A stretch of 64,000 bases of DNA, taken from Artemisia argyi (lineage: Eukaryota; Streptophyta; Magnoliopsida; Asterales; Asteraceae). The DNA lies in contig CM060686.1 of assembly GCA_030686995.1 (NCBI GenBank), positions 69,716,319 to 69,780,318 of the forward strand, read 5' to 3'. The notes beneath the pieces are model-generated. The model ran no database searches and was not told the DNA's origin. It worked only from the letters and a program-made list of their open reading frames with translations. Positions 25,901 to 36,307 of the stretch are shown one piece after another. A program made the translations under genes and the position numbers. The number at the start of each line of letters is the position of its first letter. The stretch's first letter is position 1.

Positions 25901-26611
25901 AGAAAAACCTTTGCCATGTTTATTCAAAAAGGTAAAAGTCCTTGAAGCCAATTTTGGAGCATCATATTCAGAAACATGGGTTCTTGTTTTGGAAATTTGT
26001 TTTTCAATAAAGATTTGAAGAAATCTTGGATATAGCAAATAAGAACCATCTTCAACACCTTTAAACAACCCAGCCAATATTAGTTTTGAAAAATTAAATG
26101 GTTGACCTTTGCACAGACATATCATTGCAGAAGCAATGGTAGTACTGAACTCATGCCACCCAGATGTTTTAGGACTCAAACAATGAAGGAATAGATGTAT
26201 CAAAAACTTGTATTGAGGACAGAGGAGAGCTTTTTGAAATTTTAAATTTGTATGTTTCCCCTCATATCCCAATTCTTTTAAACCAGCAAAAATAGCATCA
26301 TTGTCAAGGCAAGTGGTCTCTGTCTCATCATCTAAGAGAAGAAATTCCCTTATGGATGATTCAGTTACACGAACCTTTTGCCCATCAACAAAAGCACTGA
26401 CATGTTTTTCCCCATTCATAGTTTTGATTTTGGCAGTAAACCAAAACTGTTTGATGTAAGAAACATATATAGTAGGGTTCACAGTGAGTGCATACCTAAG
26501 AGAAGTAGCATTCAAAAACTTTACCATGTCTGTGAAACCTTCAGGAACTAACTCTTCATTCAAAACGACCACACTGTTGTGTTGCTCAACCCAGGTACGT
26601 GTTAGCTCCAT
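22973..26611 (-). pseudogene. Sirevirus extra ORF downstream of pol (env-like position)
   Basis: A single frame of 1212 codons starting MELTRTWVEQ, broken by two in-frame stops: TAA at 25769-25771 and TAA at 23948-23950 (Gln in the other copy). The N-terminal 210 residues look globular (VPEGFTDMVKFLNATSLRYA, YVSYIKQFWFTAKI, VTESSIREFLLLDD). The middle is acidic and low-complexity with a coiled-coil-like stretch (about 25170-25330: LEDKVLNLSDVVAGQAKVII) and repeated Ser/Ala runs encoded by AGCAGYAG words. The last 300 residues are again mixed-composition. No signal peptide or membrane segment is obvious. It sits where Sireviruses carry an envelope-like ORF, but nothing in the sequence shows an envelope function. 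It is followed by the partial LTR. Confidence 0.75.
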
Positions 26612-26915
26612 GAATTAGGTTTAGTGAATTTGGGGATTTGTGATTATTGGAATGATTAGGTGTAAGGGTTTGTGATAACTTCAATTTAGAACATATGAAA
26701 ACCAATTATGAAGGTCAATTAGGTTTTAAACTGATGGATGAAAGTTACACATAACACCCTCTTACTTTCGACCATAGCAGCAGAACCATGTCATTCACAA
26801 CTAGCAGCAGAGTGATAGAACTAGCAGCAGAGTGAACTGGAGCCAGCAGCAGAGTTGACTATCGACCTTGGTCAACAATACATAACAATTAATGCACATA
26901 TCACTCCGTAATCCC

Positions 26916-26922
26916 TATAAAA
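26916..26922 (+). promoter_or_regulatory. TATA box for the antisense ORF
   Basis: TATAAAA in 'atccctataaaaccggcg', 106 bp upstream of the likely start codon at 27028 and on the opposite strand to C's genes. The spacing suits a transcription start near 26947. Confidence 0.5.
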
Positions 26923-26946
26923 CCGGCGAGATCTTTTCCCCAAATT

Positions 26947-27525
26947 ATGCAATCAAACCCTAATCTCTTTCAAAAACGCCACAATCACAATCAATACTAT
27001 CCATCTTTACAATCAATTCACCAAACAATGAAATCAACACCCGAAATTATCAATATCTCATCCGATTCATCATCCGAAGATGAGAGCCCATTTGAAACCT
27101 ATGTACCGCCATTCCGTCCTCCTCATGGTGGTTGTAGAACCAAAGAGCAAGCAAAGAAGAGAAAACATGATCTTCCGGTGTTCAAAGATCTCCTCAATTT
27201 GAATCAAACCCCTAGCACTTCCAGGGGTAAAGCTGTGATGACCCCACAATCTCCATCATCTTCAGAGTCTTCAGAAGATACAGCTTGGATCCCTGTTAGG
27301 CAACCATCCCCAAAAGAGCTTGTATCCCCTTTCATCTACACATCATCAGATGAAGATGAGGAAGAACCACCAACCAATCCACCTGCCACTCCTGAGAGGC
27401 CACAATCTTCAAGGCCAAGGCCACAATCATCACCTGGTCTTTCTCTTGGACCATCAAGACAAAACCCTCCTCTCCCAAAGGATAGAGAGGTTGTGCTTGG
27501 GCTTCCATGCCCTAGGAAGATGTAG
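26947..27525 (+). CDS. Antisense ORF in the Sirevirus (Ser/Pro/acidic protein)
   Basis: A 192-codon plus-strand ORF between pol and the extra ORF, opposite in direction to both. The ATG at 26947 may coincide with the transcription start, so I prefer the in-frame ATG at 27028 (MKSTPEIINISSDSSSEDES, 165 residues). The product is disordered in character: an acidic Ser/Asp/Glu opening, a basic patch (EQAKKRKHD), then Ser/Pro-rich and acidic tracts (TSSDEDEEEPP) and a Pro/Arg-rich tail. It has a TATA box upstream and AT-rich sequence with 'aatgaatgaatgataag' downstream. No domain is recognised. Antisense extra ORFs are known in some plant LTR elements; whether this one is expressed cannot be seen. 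Confidence 0.55.
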   Translation: MQSNPNLFQKRHNHNQYYPSLQSIHQTMKSTPEIINISSDSSSEDESPFETYVPPFRPPHGGCRTKEQAKKRKHDLPVFKDLLNLNQTPSTSRGKAVMTPQSPSSSESSEDTAWIPVRQPSPKELVSPFIYTSSDEDEEEPPTNPPATPERPQSSRPRPQSSPGLSLGPSRQNPPLPKDREVVLGLPCPRKM

Positions 27526-27834
27526 GTTTAGGTGTTAGGTTATGATTTCAGCTTTTGTATTTTGTCTTTTGATGTTTGATCTTAGTACTTTTCTGGAATG
27601 AATGAATGATAAGATCGTTCTTGTTTAATTGCTTGCAAATCACCATTCATATATCTGCAAAATGTTAGACCAAACACCACAAAGCAAACAACCAACATAT
27701 GTACTAGCAGTAGAGTTAGAAAATCAATGAGCAGCATAGTACATTATATCTCAAACATATACATATTAACAAGCAGCAGAATAACAAGCAGCACATGCAT
27801 TACAAACTTTAACAAAAACAAAGAGATAAGTTTT

Positions 27835-30800
27835 TCAAAGATTAATCATACCAATGTTTGCAATTAAAAATTGAAACCTCCCCACATCAAACTGTTTAGT
27901 GAGAAGATCAGCAACATTGTTATCAGTATGAATTTTAACAATTTGAATCAACTTCTTTTCATAGCAATCCCTTATAAAGTGATGCCTTATCTCTATATGT
28001 TTTGTTTTAGAATGAAACACAGGATTTTTAATTATGCAAAGTGTGCTGTTGTTATCAATATGGATTTTAGTATTCATGAAATTGTACCCATAATCCAATA
28101 ATTGATTCTGCATCCATAAGACCTGTCCACAACAACTTGAAGCAGCCACATACTCAGCTTCTGTTGTTGAATTAGCCACCACAGTTTGCTTCTTGCATTG
28201 CCATGACACCAACCTGCTTCCAAGAAATTGACAACCCCCTGTTGTAGACTTTCTATCCAAAGAAGCTCTAGCATAATCACTATCTGAGTAGGATACCAAA
28301 TCAAATGGTGAATCCTTAGGATACCAAAGGCCCAATTTTGGTTGATACCTCAGATATCTAAAAATTCTTTTCACTGCATTGAGATGTGATTCCTTGGGAC
28401 ACACTTGAAATCTTGCACAGGCACATACTGCAAACATAATATCAGGCCTTGATGCAGTAAGATACATCAATGATCCAATCATAGACCTGTACAAATGTAT
28501 ATCCACTTCCTTTCCATGTTCATCCTTCAGCAATGGCTTATCTTTTTCCATGGTAGTCTTGGCAGGCTTAGCATCTTCAAATCCAAACTTCTTCAAAATA
28601 TCATTGACATACTTATCCTGACTGATAAAGATGCCATTTTCTTTCTGTGTAACTTGCAGACCTAAGAAGAAGGTGAGTTCTCCCATTGAACTCATAGCAA
28701 ACTTGTCCTTCATAAGCTTCTCAAAACTAACACACATAGCTTTGTTTGTAGACCCAAAGATGATGTCATCAACATAAATTTGAACCAGCAAAATATCAGC
28801 TTTTTGTCTTTTGAGAAACAAGGTTTTATCAATCTTACCCCTGCTGAACCCAGACTCTAGCAAGTAGGTTGACAAGGTGTCATACCAAGCTCTAGGAGCT
28901 TGATGTAGACCATACATTGCTTTATTAACCTTGTAGACTTTGTCAGGATGATCAGGGTCTTCAAATCCTGGTGGTTGAGACACATAAACTTCCTCAGTAA
29001 TGGTCCCATACAAAAAAGCACTTTTCACATCCATTTGATACACTACAAAGTCTTTGTATGAAGCATAAGCCAAGAATATTCTAATAGCCTCTATTCTTGC
29101 CACTGGTGCAAATACTTCATCATAATCAAGCCCTTCTTGTTGTGTGTATCCCTGTGCTACTAACCTTGCCTTATTTCTTATGACAATTCCTCTCTCATCT
29201 CTTTTGCATCTGAAAACCCATTTTGTGCCAATCACTCTTTTACCATTTGGCAGTTCAACCAAAGTCCACACTTCTTGCAGCTTGAATTGTAAAAGCTCAT
29301 CTTGCATTGCTTCTACCCAACTTGCTTCTTGTAAGGCTTTGTAAGTGTTTTTGGGTTCAATTTGAGAAAGAAAACATGCAAACAGGCAATTTTGAAGATC
29401 TTTATGACTATTTCTTTGATGCAGAGATCTGGCAAAGAAACTTTGATGTTGAAGATCTTTTAATGCTTTAGTCATCTGCCTAGTTTGAATAGATGATTGT
29501 GGATTACTTAGAATTTGATCTTTTGGGTGATCCTTGTGTACTCTTGTGGTAGTTGTAGGACTAACAGGAATATTGAGTTCCAAATTAGTAAAATCAGCAG
29601 CAGCTCCAAATAACTGACCATCAAGTGCATCATCATCTGTGTCATAATAGATATTCTCTAGAGGAGGCATATTTGGATCATCAGGATAGATAGATTCAGC
29701 AATAGGTCTGCCCTGAGAGTCCAAATTAGGAAACTTTGAAGTAACAGTAGAGTTAGTAGGCTTGGAAGCAGAATGTGGTGGAGCAGTAGTTGTAACTTTT
29801 GGCCTAGCAGTAGATTCTTCTGAGTCAGCAGCAGAGTCTTCTGGCTTTGTAGGAGAGACATCAACAACTACTTTGAGAGGCTCATTACTATCTTTTTCTG
29901 CTTCAATTGGTATTTCAATACCTTCTTCAGTTTCCTTAGGTTTATCATGAGAAACAACATCATCTTTAGGGCTGTGATCTTTCTGAAAGGGTACAAAGGT
30001 TGGACCAATCTTCAATTTCTCAATCACAACAAACTCTTCCTGTGGTTTATCAACATTGGCAATGACAGGAACATAGTTCATTGTTTTGGCAAGAATATCA
30101 ACATCAAACAGCCATTCTGGTCCTTTCCCTGCAGAATTGTATGTGTTTTCACTAAACTTGATATGCAGATTCTCCTCCACATGTTTGGTTCTCTTATTAT
30201 AAACCCTGAAGGCTTTACTATTTACAGAGTAACCAACCAAATTACCTTCATCAGCTTTTTCATCAAACTTGCCTAGCTGATCCTTTGTATTTAAAATGGT
30301 AACAGGACATCCAAATGGTTTGAGAAAATCAATCATTGGCTTCTTTCCATGAAATAGCTCATATGGAGTCTTGTTATGAGGCTTGACTACCTTACTTCTG
30401 TTCTGCACAAAGCATGCAGTGTTCACAGCTTCAGCCCAAAAAGGTACAGGTAGTTTTGAATCAGATAACATAGTTCTTGCAGCCTCAATAAGTGTCCTGT
30501 TTCTTCTTTCAGCTACACCATTCTGTTGTGGAGTTCTTGCTACACTGTACTGTCTAAGTATTCCTTTTCCCACACAGAATTGATTCATCTCACTATTCTT
30601 GAACTCAGTACCATTGTCACATCTGATGATCTTCACCTTGTGATTGTGCAGATTTTCAACTCTTGTTATGAAAGCTTTGAGTATTCCTGGAGTTTCATCT
30701 TTGGTGGCTAGAAAGAACACCCAAGTAAACCTGCTAAAGTCATCAGTGACAACAAGACAATATGACTTCTTATTCAAACTTTTTACAAATACAGGCCCAA

Positions 30801-31458
30801 ATAGATCCATGTGTAGCAAGTGTAATGGCTCAGTATTTGTGTTTACTGTCTTGGACTTGAAAGAAACTCTGTGTTGTTTACCCTTTTGACATGCAACACA
30901 AGTTTCACTGTTCTCAAAAGTCTTTGTAGGCATGCCTCTCACAAGATTGCCTTTCACCAATTTGTTCATAGTCTTGTAATTCAGATGTCCCAGTCTTCTA
31001 TGCCATAATTTGGACTCATCAATAGTTGCCTTTGCAATTAGACAAGTCAAAGCCCTCTTAGGAATAATATTCTTAATATGGTCACTGTATATATTTTCCT
31101 TTCTAGGAACCTTCAGTAACACAGATTTGTCATCTGGTAATTGAAAATCAGGAGAAAGAATCATACACTCAGTGTCTGTAAAAAGAACAAAATTCTTTTT
31201 GTCACACATTTGTGAGACACTAAAAAGGTTAAACTTAAGTCCTTTCACAAGAAACACCCTCTCAAAGTCCAAATTACCAGTCCTTAGAGTTCCAATACCA
31301 ACAATTTTTCCACCTTTTGGATCATTCCCAAAAGCTACATAACCACCATCAAAAACCTCAAGATCTTCAAGTTGAGATTCATCCCCAGTCATGTGTCCAG
31401 AGCATCCACTGTCAACAATAACCATATCTTTAAGCTCATCCAGTAGATTGACCTGCAC
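27835..31458 (-). CDS. Sirevirus pol: protease, integrase, RT, RNase H
   Basis: An open frame of about 1207 codons without internal stops. In order: protease active site and flanking region ([13 protein letters not shown], residues 14-26); integrase zinc region ([10 protein letters not shown] ... CVACQKGK) and DDE core ([25 protein letters not shown]); a long linker; RT ([20 protein letters not shown]); copia RNase H ([41 protein letters not shown]), ending IANIGMINL. All catalytic residues I can check are present. The frame has no ATG at its start: its first codon here is GTG (31458), and it overlaps the preceding gag tail frame by about 25 bp in the +1 frame. This suggests an indel relative to a continuous polyprotein, or recoding. 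Lineage is by recognition. Confidence 0.9.
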   Translation of the reverse strand: MQVNLLDELKDMVIVDSGCSGHMTGDESQLEDLEVFDGGYVAFGNDPKGGKIVGIGTLRTGNLDFERVFLVKGLKFNLFSVSQMCDKKNFVLFTDTECMILSPDFQLPDDKSVLLKVPRKENIYSDHIKNIIPKRALTCLIAKATIDESKLWHRRLGHLNYKTMNKLVKGNLVRGMPTKTFENSETCVACQKGKQHRVSFKSKTVNTNTEPLHLLHMDLFGPVFVKSLNKKSYCLVVTDDFSRFTWVFFLATKDETPGILKAFITRVENLHNHKVKIIRCDNGTEFKNSEMNQFCVGKGILRQYSVARTPQQNGVAERRNRTLIEAARTMLSDSKLPVPFWAEAVNTACFVQNRSKVVKPHNKTPYELFHGKKPMIDFLKPFGCPVTILNTKDQLGKFDEKADEGNLVGYSVNSKAFRVYNKRTKHVEENLHIKFSENTYNSAGKGPEWLFDVDILAKTMNYVPVIANVDKPQEEFVVIEKLKIGPTFVPFQKDHSPKDDVVSHDKPKETEEGIEIPIEAEKDSNEPLKVVVDVSPTKPEDSAADSEESTARPKVTTTAPPHSASKPTNSTVTSKFPNLDSQGRPIAESIYPDDPNMPPLENIYYDTDDDALDGQLFGAAADFTNLELNIPVSPTTTTRVHKDHPKDQILSNPQSSIQTRQMTKALKDLQHQSFFARSLHQRNSHKDLQNCLFACFLSQIEPKNTYKALQEASWVEAMQDELLQFKLQEVWTLVELPNGKRVIGTKWVFRCKRDERGIVIRNKARLVAQGYTQQEGLDYDEVFAPVARIEAIRIFLAYASYKDFVVYQMDVKSAFLYGTITEEVYVSQPPGFEDPDHPDKVYKVNKAMYGLHQAPRAWYDTLSTYLLESGFSRGKIDKTLFLKRQKADILLVQIYVDDIIFGSTNKAMCVSFEKLMKDKFAMSSMGELTFFLGLQVTQKENGIFISQDKYVNDILKKFGFEDAKPAKTTMEKDKPLLKDEHGKEVDIHLYRSMIGSLMYLTASRPDIMFAVCACARFQVCPKESHLNAVKRIFRYLRYQPKLGLWYPKDSPFDLVSYSDSDYARASLDRKSTTGGCQFLGSRLVSWQCKKQTVVANSTTEAEYVAASSCCGQVLWMQNQLLDYGYNFMNTKIHIDNNSTLCIIKNPVFHSKTKHIEIRHHFIRDCYEKKLIQIVKIHTDNNVADLLTKQFDVGRFQFLIANIGMINL

Positions 31459-31474
31459 ATGAAAAATAGAGAAA

Positions 31475-32206
31475 TCAGTTTCTCTTGATGACCCAAGCCA
31501 TTACTGACTTGGATCTGCCCTGTGCATCAGTATAATCAAATTTCTTCAAATCACTTGATGCACTACTATTCTTGGAAACAGAGTTTGAAACATTTGTTTT
31601 TGGTTTCCAAGTCCAGCAAGCTGAGGCCTTAACAGCATAATAGTGATTACCAACAACTGTATTTGGAAGATGTTTTGGCTTAGAAGTAGAAAATTTTGAA
31701 CTAGCAGCAGATTGCTTACTAGCAGTAGAGCCATTTGAAGAACTAGTTGTTGATTTGAAAACACCATTTGATTTAGCAGCATAAATAGATCTAGTAGCAC
31801 CAGATCTCAACAAAACAGCTCTTGGAACCATGTTTCTATTAGGATGTGGGTGAGTTTGTTTAGTTACATATTTGTGATTCACCCTAGTGTATTGATTCCA
31901 AACAGGCTTTTGGTGTTCAGGACATCTAACAATCAAGTGGTCAAAGCTACCACACTTATAACAAGCCTTCTTTTGTAATTGAAACTGATCACCTAATCTT
32001 TTTGAAACTAGGTTATTAAAGTTTCTTTGGTTACCCCTAGGCTTATTATTGAACCTTTTCATCTGTTCTCTAGGTACCTCATTGTACTCTACCAGTTTTC
32101 TAGAGAAGTTATTTCCTAACACAGGTTTAACAAACTTTACCTGTTCAACCTTAGGCTTAACCTGAGTAGGAATTTCTTCCTTTTTAAAACTTTGTTTTGG
32201 TTTAAC
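31475..32206 (-). pseudogene. Gag C-terminal extension with second zinc knuckle
   Basis: In the same frame as gag but after its TAG (32207-32209). The open stretch contains ACYKCGSFDHLIVRCP, a C-x2-C-x4-H-x4-C knuckle, then a basic and Ser-rich segment ending AWVIKRN and a TGA at 31475-31477. The pol frame opens just upstream of this TGA. The region around the TGA reads TTTCTCTATTTTTCATGTGCAG, which happens to look like a 3' splice site. The same stop is present in the misplaced copy at 22525-22794. Confidence 0.75.
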
Positions 32207-34078
32207 CTATTCCTCTTCACTATCACTATCACTATACCATTCCTCAATAATTGGAGCTTCAGGAAATTTTCTATCCTCAACCTTAGGTGTTTCAATTTTA
32301 CTTGTGCTACATTCACCTACAGGTTTTTCAATATTTAGCTCACTAATGAAGGATAGTTCTTTTCCTGGTGGAGCAAAAGCACTTTTGGCTGGAGGAGCCA
32401 CTTCATTATATCCAATTCCACTGCCTTTTCTCATCAAGGTGCTCTCTATAGACTTATTAACCATATCAGAAGCAAATTGTTGTTTTTGTACTCTTACTAC
32501 ATGTTTTTCTTTTTCAGCAAGAGCTTCCTCTTTTTCTTTTTCTGCTTCTACCAACTTATTTTTAAGAACTTCTACTTCACTGTTTTTCTTAAAAATTTCT
32601 ATATCTCTTAGATTAAGTTGATCTACATATTCTTTTTCACACTCTTTGAGATATTCTAACCTCCTCTCAACATTTTGAATACCTACTTTGTAACCTAAGT
32701 TATCAAGTTTTAGGTGTTCAACTTCTCTATTTAAACTCTCATTCCTAGCCTTAAGAACTTCAATAGTGTCAGAACAAGATTTAAAAGAACAACCAGATGA
32801 TTCAGAGTCATTAGATACCTCAGAGTCAGAGCCTGATGATGAACCATATGCCATAAGTGCAAAGTTATGCACTTTGGGTTGAACAACAGCAACCAAAGAG
32901 AAATTTGGTTCTTCTTCAGCCATATCACTCCAGTCATATTCTCCCAGCCCATCACAAGCTACCATTGCAGACTTTGATTCTTCTGTCTTCTTTGGAACTT
33001 CAGCATTCTTCTTTGGAGATCTACACTCTCTAGCAAAATGTCCCTTCCTGTTGCAATTGTAACATTCAATTTTAGACTTGTCAAACCCTGGACTCTCCTT
33101 AGCCTTGTATTTGACTTCTCTTCCAGTCTTTTTCCAGAACTTTCTTGCTCTTAAAGTCAACATTGCCATTTGCCATTTGAGATCAATTTCTTCAAGATCA
33201 TCTGGATCAATATGATCCAAATCTTGATTTATGACATGTGATCTTATGGTTGTAGTAAGCTCAGCCAAGAATGCACATAAAGCAACATCACTGGTAGAAA
33301 TCTTGTCATTTGAACTAGCAGCAGATCCAGATCCATCAGCAGTAGATACTCCATAAGCAGTAGAGTGAGTATCTTGTGACTCTTTGGATTTTGAAGACAC
33401 AAAAGCAAGATTTTGTGTACTAGAAGATGAAGTAGAAGAAGTAGCCAATTCAGATTCATACACCCTTAAATTGTTGTAGAGGCTCTCCAACTTCATTGTT
33501 TCAAAGTCAGGCTTATTCCTCCACACCACTGTATGCATACTCCATTCAGGTGCAAGACTTCTTAGGAACTTGAGATTCACATCTTCCTGTGGAACAACAT
33601 AACCAACAAGCTTTAGACGACTAACAAGTTGATTTAGCCTGTTGTATGTGCCAATTATCTTTTCTCCAGATTCAGAAGTAAAGTTTTCAAACTGATGCTT
33701 CAACATATTCTTCCTGGACTTCTTAGTAGCATCATTCCCTCCAAACCTGAATTCTACTGCATCCATCAATGCTTTTCCTGTTTCACAATCATCAAAGTCC
33801 ATTTGAAATTCATTAGGTATTCCCATTAAGAGAATACTATGAGCCTTGATTTCCAGCTTCCTTGTTGCATTAGCTTCAGCAGACTTAATAGGTATCTCCT
33901 TGCCATCAGCACTCTTTTCTGGTTCAGAATCACCATTAACAATCACATTCCACATGTTGAAGTCGATCATGCGAATGTATTGTCTGATCCTCCTCTTCCA
34001 TAGCTCATACTCAGAAGGATTGAGCATAGGTACCCTTGAAGCAGTCACCATGTGAGTTTCATCACCCATCTTAAGCAA
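32207..34078 (-). CDS. Sirevirus gag
   Basis: 623 codons from an ATG 64 bp downstream of the PBS. The N-terminal 200 residues show the UBN2/copia-gag pattern (YELWKRRIRQYI, LMGIPNEF, MLKHQFENFTSESGEKI, FLRSLAPEWSMHTVVWRN). A CCHC knuckle follows at residues about 340-355 (CYNCNRKGHFAREC). The C-terminal third is acidic and coiled-coil-like (EVLKARNESLNREVEHLKLD, NKLVEAEKEKEEALAEKEK), a long gag C-terminus as in Sireviruses. It ends EEE and TAG; the same frame then stays open for another 244 codons (next entry upstream in coordinates), so the TAG is either a mutation or a readthrough site. Two Met codons lie close together at the start (MLKM). Confidence 0.88.
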   Translation of the reverse strand: MLKMGDETHMVTASRVPMLNPSEYELWKRRIRQYIRMIDFNMWNVIVNGDSEPEKSADGKEIPIKSAEANATRKLEIKAHSILLMGIPNEFQMDFDDCETGKALMDAVEFRFGGNDATKKSRKNMLKHQFENFTSESGEKIIGTYNRLNQLVSRLKLVGYVVPQEDVNLKFLRSLAPEWSMHTVVWRNKPDFETMKLESLYNNLRVYESELATSSTSSSSTQNLAFVSSKSKESQDTHSTAYGVSTADGSGSAASSNDKISTSDVALCAFLAELTTTIRSHVINQDLDHIDPDDLEEIDLKWQMAMLTLRARKFWKKTGREVKYKAKESPGFDKSKIECYNCNRKGHFARECRSPKKNAEVPKKTEESKSAMVACDGLGEYDWSDMAEEEPNFSLVAVVQPKVHNFALMAYGSSSGSDSEVSNDSESSGCSFKSCSDTIEVLKARNESLNREVEHLKLDNLGYKVGIQNVERRLEYLKECEKEYVDQLNLRDIEIFKKNSEVEVLKNKLVEAEKEKEEALAEKEKHVVRVQKQQFASDMVNKSIESTLMRKGSGIGYNEVAPPAKSAFAPPGKELSFISELNIEKPVGECSTSKIETPKVEDRKFPEAPIIEEWYSDSDSEEE

Positions 34079-34141
34079 ACGATTTGGAACAGCAAACTTT
34101 AAAGAAACAAAATCTTCTTGATTATAACTTCTAGATCACAA

Positions 34142-34153
34142 GCTCTGATACCA
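34142..34153 (-). other. Primer-binding site of A (initiator Met tRNA type)
   Basis: Sense TGGTATCAGAGC, the usual complement of the initiator-Met tRNA 3' end, two bases from the LTR-A2 end. Confidence 0.9.
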
Positions 34154-34155
34154 CT

Positions 34156-34630
34156 TGTTGATCCCAGTTGAGCTAATACGATCTTATATAGAAGTTAACT
34201 TAAACAAATACTTAAGCTTAAACGCGGAATATAAAAGCTTAACTTAAGAAGATTAAGAATTTTCTTTCAACACTTCAATATTATTAATACGAGCACTCAA
34301 TAATGCTAGGGTTTTACAACCTTGAAGTGAATAATAATACGTACATAATCTAACCCTAGGATCCTCCTTTTATAGGCCAAGGAGTCCTACTAGGTTTACA
34401 ATACCTTTCTCTACAAGATAAGAATAATCTAAATAGATAAACTATACAAAGAATCTATTCCATAATTATCCTATCGTATACAATGTTAATCCCTTCAGCA
34501 GTAGTTTCACCAAGCAGCAGATTGTCTTCAGCAGCAGAGTCATTAATACCAGCAGTAGTTTCATTGTAGCAGCAGTATTACTCAGCAGCAGAGTTACATA
34601 GCAGTAGTGTCACTTGGTCAAAACCCAACA
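34156..34630 (-). repeat. LTR-A2 (shared LTR in C)
   Basis: 475 bp, TGTTG...CAACA, and appears identical to LTR-A1. It acts as 5' LTR for the A part (PBS at 34142). It is also preceded (sense) by a PPT and extra-ORF end, as a 3' LTR would be, so it is shared by two units in tandem. TATA box near 34368-34375. Confidence 0.92.
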
Positions 34631-34729
34631 ATCCTCCCCTAAACTTAATATTTATTTCTAAATATTCAAGTTTCTTCAAAGCTCAATTAATCACTTGGAG
34701 GATGCTTCCAAACACTTCATCTCTTGAAA
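34631..34729 (-). pseudogene. 99-bp end of the extra ORF plus PPT, upstream of LTR-A2
   Basis: Matches 20503-20601: the last codons of the extra ORF, its stop, and the PPT next to the LTR. At 34729/34730 it is joined abruptly to B sequence. It shows that another A-type 3' end lies immediately upstream of LTR-A2. Confidence 0.85.
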
Positions 34730-36293
34730 GTCCAAATTTGATGATGACAAAACAAACAAAGTCGTGTACGAACTTCCCTAGGCGAAGTAGAGAAGTTGAG
34801 ATGTAGACATCTCCCTGAATGAAACAAGTATGTCTTCCCCTTAATCCATGCCATGCCACCACAATATTTCTTCCCCTTTTTGTTATCAACAAATAGAGAA
34901 TGAATAAACCGTAGAAACTTCCCCTTGAGTGGTGCATGTACATAAAATGATTCTTTAAATCTGTAGGCTTTATATAATGATTACTGATGAAGAATACTGA
35001 GTATGACGAATTTGATGAAGAAGTTGAACAACCCAAACTTGTGCCTTATATCTTGTACTAACCATGTGACTTCAAACTTATATCCAAGACCAAACATATA
35101 AGTAGACCGCGATCCCATGACAAATCCTCATCTTTAATGAGACACTGAGCACTACAATGTAACTCCTTTAAGTGATAGTTAACTAGGTCTTCGTCCATCC
35201 TCCCCTTGACCTATGGAAACTAGATTTTGACAAGTCTTCGTCACATCATTAAGCACGAACAAGTTATCTCCAAAGTGTAACACCCACTTTGAGATATGAT
35301 AAGAATAAAATCTGTGAAACTCAACTACAACATCAAATAAATGATAAACGCCTTTCTTCGTAATCAATTAATTCAATAAAACCATTAACGAGCCTTTTTG
35401 AATCCTTTAAGAACATAAACCAAACTCCTTTGTGTGTGTGAACTTCCCCTGTATGTGTGTAAACCAATAACCATATACTTCCCCTTACTACTCGTAAATC
35501 ATGCTACTATATCGAACCAAATAAGCACAGCAGTAGTACAAATAACACAGCAGCAGTTTACACAATGAAACAAGCAGCAGAGTAATACCCGACAGCAGTA
35601 GAGTGTAATACACAGCAGTAGTGTCAAGCAGCAGAGTAAATATGACTAGCAGTAGAGTCGTACTTATAGCAGCAAGAATGCAAACTTATGAGAGCAGCAA
35701 TATCAGATCGTGTAGCAGCAAATTCAAAAATAACTGGCTTGATTACTTCAGCTACATTCTCTACCGACTCATAAAATAATATACAACTCCAGTATATGAC
35801 AAACCCACTTAGAATAAATTAACCCCACGTTACATTAATAATACGAGGTTAATAAATTTCATCAATCCTTCTTCTCACAACTTGCAGGTGCCGACACATC
35901 ATTAATTCGTAGGAAGTCAACCATTAAAATAATAGCAACCACATTACAAATCCACTTGAATGAACTTGTACGAGGATATCCAAACAGGTAAATATTAATG
36001 ATCACACACCGACCCATGATCTATAATAATTGCCGACCCATTAAATGCAATAAATTCAGTACGAGGTTAAATATGAATTGAGTACCATCATATGCACAAG
36101 ACGACAAGTATAATCATTCACCGCCCACTATAATAGACCTTGATCAATTAGCAATCTTCTACCCAGTACATGAAGTCCACCAAACAGAATAATAATACGA
36201 TTTAAATTATAAATCATCACCGTACCTTTTTAACAGCAGCAGACATCGACAACACAGTAAACCTTGATGAACCCTAGATATCACGAGCAACCC
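34730..36293 (-). other. B segment of C: non-coding, repeat-word and PPT-like tracts
   Basis: No coding domain is recognisable. Near the A junction are about seven copies of a sense-purine word (AAGGGGAAG-like; plus-strand cttcccctt) between 34770 and 35490. From 35525 to 35720 there is a dense cluster of AGCAGYAG words, the same word that litters the A part. Sireviruses are known for repeated PPT-like tracts before the 3' LTR. This segment may therefore be B's leader fused to B's pre-LTR region after a large internal deletion. Confidence 0.55.
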
Positions 36294-36305
36294 GCTCTGA
36301 TACCA
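36294..36305 (-). other. Primer-binding site of B
   Basis: Sense TGGTATCAGAGC, two bases from the LTR-B end, with the same spacing as in A. Confidence 0.9.
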
Positions 36306-36307
36306 CC

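Noticed and set aside
34683..35036. 117-codon minus ORF across the B/A junction
   Set aside because: It spans a recombination junction and PPT-like tracts; its peptide has no domain, and its end is an out-of-frame reading of the extra ORF's tail.
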